Shown here in pieces: positions 59,890 through 64,000 of a stretch of DNA of 64,000 bases. The DNA lies in NCBI GenBank assembly GCA_014529385.2, contig CM043955.1, positions 147,475,140-147,539,139 of the forward strand, given 5' to 3'. Every line of letters begins with the position of its first letter. Within the stretch, counting starts at the first letter, position 1. The translations under genes and the position numbers were made by a program. The stretch comes from Adiantum capillus-veneris. Lineage: Eukaryota > Streptophyta > Polypodiopsida > Polypodiales > Pteridaceae. The notes under the pieces were generated by a model. It saw only the letters and a list, made by a program, of their open reading frames with translations. It was not told where the DNA came from and did no database searches.

Positions 59890-60929
59890 TACTTGGCAGT
59901 TTTAACCAATCTTTAGGTGCGCATACAAAAGGGTTAAACTTGTCGAATTTTCAAGTGACTTCACAAGTCATTAGTTGGGCATGAGCACAACACAAATCAA
60001 TCATCACAATTGAAAAATCATGAAGCACACATTGATTTTTAGGTGCACAAACATGGGCAAAATAGTGCACACACCTAAAATTAGGCATACACACACTCAA
60101 TTAGAATGCACACACACTTGATTTTACTGCACACACACTTGCAATTGACCATCCAAGCATGCAAATAATTCAATTAGGCACACAATTAGCAATGCAGATT
60201 CACCAATTAGCAATTGGAACTTGTCAAATTCATGCGCCACCAAATCATAAAAATTTCGGCATTACGACGGTATGAAAACGAACAAAAATTTTCAATCCAA
60301 CATAGCATCAACATTGCATTGCATCAACATAGCATCAACATTACATTGCATCATGTTGGGTTCTCTACACAATTCTACACATCCTTAGATTCTAAGGAGG
60401 TTGAGAATACCACCTTGATTACCTTTCCATTGAAGATCAATTGAATGGTTGAATGCTCCAACCCTTCATAGCAAATTAATAAGTTAGCAAAAATTAGTGA
60501 AATTAGCAAGGAGCACCATATCAGAGAGTTTGAGACTTTAGAGCCAATTTGGGAATCAAATGTATTGAAGATTTGTCCATATGGACAAATCTCAGTCTAT
60601 TTTTTAAGACTAAACACTTCCACGAGGTAGTACTTGAAAAGATCTTCCAAGCCATGCTCTCAAAACTTTGGCTAAAATTCGGCCACGTGGTCAAATCTTA
60701 AGCTCATTTTGGAAGCGAGAATTGGGAGATTCCATTAATATGGTGTTAAGGGGTTAGTGTGAAATTAGAGTGTGTAAATACACCATTGGCAAGATACAGT
60801 AACAAATTAGGGAATTATGAACACATTGCTTCATGTTACACATCCAAAATCCACAAAATATAAACACACAAGTGAAATTAGTAGTGAAATTAGTGAGGAA
60901 ACACATCCGATTATGCCACAATTACACTA
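57088..60929 (-). other. 5' leader region of the outer LTR element
   Basis: Non-coding on inspection. It holds a T-rich low-complexity tract (about 57830-58330), a GA-rich tract with a low-complexity minus frame (58640-58830), an A-rich tract (about 59060-59540) and a (GC)n(AC)n array. Frames here are composition artefacts. Length and position fit the long leaders of plant gypsy elements. Confidence 0.55.
59783..59886. repeat. (GC)n(AC)n microsatellite
   Basis: A short GCGC tract (59783-59800) running into about 43 AC units; alternating purine-pyrimidine sequence throughout. Confidence 0.95.
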
Positions 60930-60943
60930 GCATAGGCGCCAAA
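60930..60943 (-). promoter_or_regulatory. Primer-binding site of the outer element
   Basis: The minus strand reads TTTGGCGCCTATGC directly after the 5' LTR end CCAACA. It shares TTTGGCGCC with the inner gypsy element and diverges after that. Confidence 0.75.
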
Positions 60944-61858
60944 TGTTGGGGGTCCCATCATTGCATAGCTCCAATGACCAAAAAAATTATCAATGCGGAG
61001 GGATGAGCTACCCGGCTAGGACATGGAAACAATCACACGGTTAGTGAGCTAATCATGGTAGCACAAATGGTTAACTCTATCAGGTGAGCTTCTGAGCCTA
61101 TGGAGGAGCTAAGCCACAATGAAGGGCAATATCCACATCCACTTCCCTTCACCTCCAATCAACCCAATCACACACTAATGATTGCAAGACGCACACAACA
61201 CTAATCCTATCATGCAACACACTAATCGCCAGCACACACACATAGATCTATCGAGCACCACACTCCAATCAAACCTACATGCACACACAAGAAAAAGAGG
61301 GCAATCACACAAGATTAGAGAGGGATTAATCATTGATAGGATCTAGCTAATCAAAGTATCATAGGCAATCATAAGAAGCGTGAGAGAGGCATAGTGAAAG
61401 AGAATTAAGCATTGATTAGTGTTAACTAAGTCACATGAGCAAGAAGAACCTCAAGGACTCCATAGCCACACACCTCAAGAGCTTTCACCAAAGAGTGCTC
61501 TCAACAAATGAGCTTGAGAACCTTAATTTCTTTTACACACTGCCTTATATGCCTAGGGTAAAAATATGCAATGTCTGAGCACCCAAGGCCTTTAGGGCTC
61601 CACCACTTACTGAATCTGATATCTAGGCACACTAACTGACCTGTTCTTTACAGCTTGGAGCTCCCATTGAGCCCGTAACACATTAAAAATATTACAATGG
61701 CTTGAAATAATTCGGGAATCTACAATACGTGACCATTTTGGGAAAACGTGAAAAATGTGCAACTCATCTTTATTGCTTCTTCATGTTGATCTTCGATGTG
61801 CATTCGTTCGTTTTTGGTCTTTAGCAGCTTCTGTTAACTGACGTTGACTCAATTAACA
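60944..61858 (-). repeat. 5' LTR of the outer element
   Basis: 915 bp, matching 9872-11279 without the MITE. A TATA-like ATATAAGG lies near 61543-61550 on the minus strand, at the site where the MITE entered the other LTR. Confidence 0.93.
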
Positions 61859-62230
61859 ATTGACAATGATATTCTGGACAGATTGCAGCCTATCACATTT
61901 GACAACGAGTATTTCAAATTCAAATGGAAGAAAAAGATTCATAATATAACTATCTTGCATCAGATTCAATATACCATTCCTTCACATAAATGGTCAAATG
62001 TATATCTCAATGAGTTTAACCTAAAACAAGCGGCCACCCAAACTGAAGTTGTAACCCTAACACAAGAAGATCCCTATCTAGATACAAGAGGCACATTCTT
62101 TTAAAAAATGCCATGAAAGACAAACAACTGCCCCGATGGGCCTCCTGGTTTTCTCACTGGGACTACAAGTAAGAACATAGCAAAGGATTCAAATATGTCC
62201 TTACTGACATCTTAAGTCGACTCATTTTAT
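61859..62230 (+). pseudogene. Post-protease segment joined to an RNase H end
   Basis: An open stretch to 62104 (including FDNEYFKFKWKKK), followed in a shifted frame by LPRWASWFSHWDYK and LTDILSRLI (62128-62228). The latter matches the end of caulimovirid RNase H (R-W..WFS.., DxLSR). The RT between protease and RNase H is absent. Confidence 0.6.
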
Positions 62231-62249
62231 AGGCCGGGTGGAGTGATAT

Positions 62250-62640
62250 CATCACTTAGGTCATAAAAGATGCTACGGTTGTGCTGGCACATAGTGATTG
62301 GAAAAAAGCGTGAGCATCTATCTATAGTGGTGTGCCCTTGAAGATTCTACCTAAAAGCTAAAGCCACTTTAGAAAAGGGATTCCCTGTCAACTTGTAAAG
62401 TCACTTTAGAAAAGTGATTCCCTCTCCACTAGTAACTTAGTGCGCATGATAGGATACTTGCCTTTGAAAGGCACCTCACCTCTCTATATAAAGAGAGGGC
62501 TCCTTCATTGTAAATCATCTCAAGTTGAGCATCTTAAGTTGATCCTATCCTTTTATACAGTCTCCATATCAATCCCTTGCACACTTAGTGTATATCGTTG
62601 TAATTCTTTTGCCTTATAATAGACACCTTCTGCTTGTAAT
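62250..62640 (+). promoter_or_regulatory. Pararetrovirus promoter repeat, copy 2
   Basis: Matches 5441-5760. The TATA box CTATATAAAG is at 62484-62493, with the paired TTTAGAAAAG..GATTCCC motif upstream and CTCCTTCATTGTAAATC downstream. Confidence 0.75.
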
Positions 62641-62662
62641 AATTGTGTGTGCATTTCTTGGC

Positions 62663-63069
62663 ACTTAGGTCATAAAATATGCCAACGCTCTGCCAGCACA
62701 TAGTGATTGGAAAAAAGCTTGAGCATCTAATCTATAGTGGCGTGCCCCTGAAGATTCTACCTAAAAGCTAAAGCCACTTTAGAAAAGGGATTCCCGCTCC
62801 ACTTGTAAAGTCACTTTAGAAAAGTGATTCCCTCTCCACTAGTAACTTAGTGCACACGGCAAGATACTTTCCTTTAAAAGGCACATCACCTCTCTATATA
62901 AAGGAAGTGCTCCTTCATTGTAAATCATCTCAAGTTGAGCATCTCAAGTCAAGCCTAGTTTTGTATACAATCTCCATATCGATCCCTTGCACACTTAGTG
63001 TATTTCCTTTGTAATCCTTTTACCTTATTATACACACCTTTCGCTTGTAATTATTATGTGTTCGTTTCC
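62663..63069 (+). promoter_or_regulatory. Pararetrovirus promoter repeat, copy 3
   Basis: Direct repeat of copy 2 about 410 bp downstream. The TATA box CTATATAAAG is at 62894-62903. Confidence 0.75.
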
Positions 63070-63082
63070 TAGTATTAGAGCC
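63070..63082 (+). promoter_or_regulatory. Degenerate initiator-tRNA-Met primer site
   Basis: TAGTATTAGAGCC matches the TGGTATCAGAGCC type primer site used by caulimovirids at 11 of 13 positions. It lies downstream of the third promoter copy, as expected for the viral leader. Confidence 0.55.
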
Positions 63083-63590
63083 TGTGTGTATCACATGTGT
63101 GTATCACCTGTTAAGGTATCACTTGTTTTGAAAGCATCTCTTGTGATTTTCATCTTAATGCTCAACATCTATAACCTCTTCATTTCCTCCTATAAGAGTG
63201 ATTAACAAAAACTGTTCTCTTTTAACATTGTTTGCTCCAAGAAGCTATTTCCATTTTTTTGTATTGTGTTGAAAGGCAAGGTTGCGTGGTCTGAAGGTTT
63301 AAGTTGGCATTTGGGATATAGCCATAGGAAACAAATCCTCGATAAATTCCCGCAAAAATTTTCACAAAAATTCCTACCTCTCGACCCACTATCCGGTAAG
63401 ATTTTAATGGCATTTTTGAACAGATCATTGTCAAAAGTGACCTAGTCTCTTGCGCATCTCTCCATAGCTGTAGAAGAAGCAGAGCCCTCTGCCCATGGCA
63501 GATACTAGACCTAAAACTTGATCATGTATAAAAGCATAAAAAATTATTTAAACTTAAAGCCTCAACAATTTACTCAAACAATAGAGCAGT
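63083..63590. other. Viral leader-like stretch, no gene seen
   Basis: AT-rich sequence between the primer-like site and the movement-protein-like region; no convincing frame on either strand. Confidence 0.4.
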
Positions 63591-64000
63591 TGCATCTATC
63601 CCTATGATAATCAAATGCATTTCATAAAGCTCACTGAGATCCTACTGCATGATAAAGGTGAAGCCATTAAAAAGGGCTATCACTTTTTTCATCTTGGTTG
63701 TGTACAAAAAGGAGTAACCCTCTGTTTAGAGCAGGAATATCAATATCTTGTTTGGTAATGATTTTAGATACTTGATATAAAAATTTGCAAGATCAATTCC
63801 CTGGAGGAATTGAAAGGAACTTAGCAGATGGACCATCTTATCTAGAAGACCCCTATTTTGTTGAAGCTTTAACTCTTGCAATTAAAATAGTCGGCTATGA
63901 CCTAAAGCACATGACCCCCAATGTAGAAATTTCTTTTTCTGTTTTAGGAAGAGCAGTAAACTTAGGACTTCTTGTAATTTATGAAGGGAAATTGATAGCA
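63591..64000 (+). pseudogene. Movement-protein-like fragment (partial at window end)
   Basis: Plus-strand pieces with YHFFHLGCVQKGVTLC (near 63680-63727) and, after stops, FPGGIERNLADGPSYLED and NVEISFSVLGRAVNLGLLVI. These fit the 30K movement protein family of caulimovirids by the Y-x-x-x-H-L-G-x-V-Q motif and the following layout. Stops separate the pieces, and the region continues beyond the window. Confidence 0.5.

Larger units (their letters stand above)
61859..64000 (+). mobile_element. Endogenous pararetrovirus fragment, right part
   Basis: Resumes the viral sequence split at 9871. It holds a short post-protease segment, an RNase H end, two promoter repeats, a primer-like site and a movement-protein-like region running off the window. 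The RT domain is missing, so there is an internal deletion as well as the LTR insertion. The order promoter, promoter, movement-like region suggests joined ends of a circular or tandem viral genome. Confidence 0.7.

Overview
The window looks like a transposon-dense, gene-poor stretch of a vascular plant nuclear genome. The evidence is plant-type Ty3/gypsy elements with TGGCGCC primer sites, fragments of an endogenous pararetrovirus (Caulimoviridae-like, a family integrated only in vascular plants), GT-AG introns, and very long (GA)n and (CA)n microsatellites. The mix (long dinucleotide arrays, a spliced RNase-H-like transposase, LINEs unlike common angiosperm L1s) makes me lean to a fern or other non-flowering plant, but that is only an inference. 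I see no ordinary single-copy host gene and no rRNA or tRNA gene.

The layout is a nest of insertions. (1) An old, broken pararetrovirus copy lies at about 5.44-9.87 kb and resumes at 61.86-64.0 kb, with three copies of its TATA promoter region. (2) It is split by a minus-strand LTR retrotransposon, 9872-61858, with LTRs of 1408 and 915 bp, a PPT, a TGGCGCC primer site and a 5-bp target duplication with one mismatch. This element has gag-like and two retropepsin-like regions but no RT or integrase. (3) Within it lies what I infer to be a DNA transposon, 15153-55606, bounded by a candidate 27-bp inverted repeat. After later insertions are subtracted, its core is about 11-12 kb with four degenerate gene regions: a spliced transposase-like gene (+), gene B (-), a histone H3-like / Ulp1-like protease / FCP1-like phosphatase fusion (+), and gene D (-). 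(4) That unit was hit by a young, roughly 19-kb Ty3/gypsy element (18816-37799, minus) and by two copies of a LINE (40349-45047 and 45801-50427, minus) that sit inside (GA)n arrays.

The most interesting signals are these. The H3-Ulp1-FCP1 fusion gene has no counterpart I know of. Six modules of exactly 61 bp, with 13-bp inverted arms and unrelated 35-bp centres, all lie between the divergent gene B and the fusion gene. Nine copies of a palindrome of at least 24 bp, at about 284- or 130-bp spacing, lie in the two non-coding zones of the giant gypsy element. That gypsy element has a second retropepsin after integrase, a duplicated integrase zinc module and a roughly 1090-codon 3' ORF. In the LINE, ORF2 follows ORF1 in the same frame after a single UAG.

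The 5' 5 kb holds microsatellites, a small hairpin and a large inverted repeat, and no convincing gene. Most protein-coding regions here are pseudogenes; the clear exception is the second LINE copy, whose two reading frames are intact.
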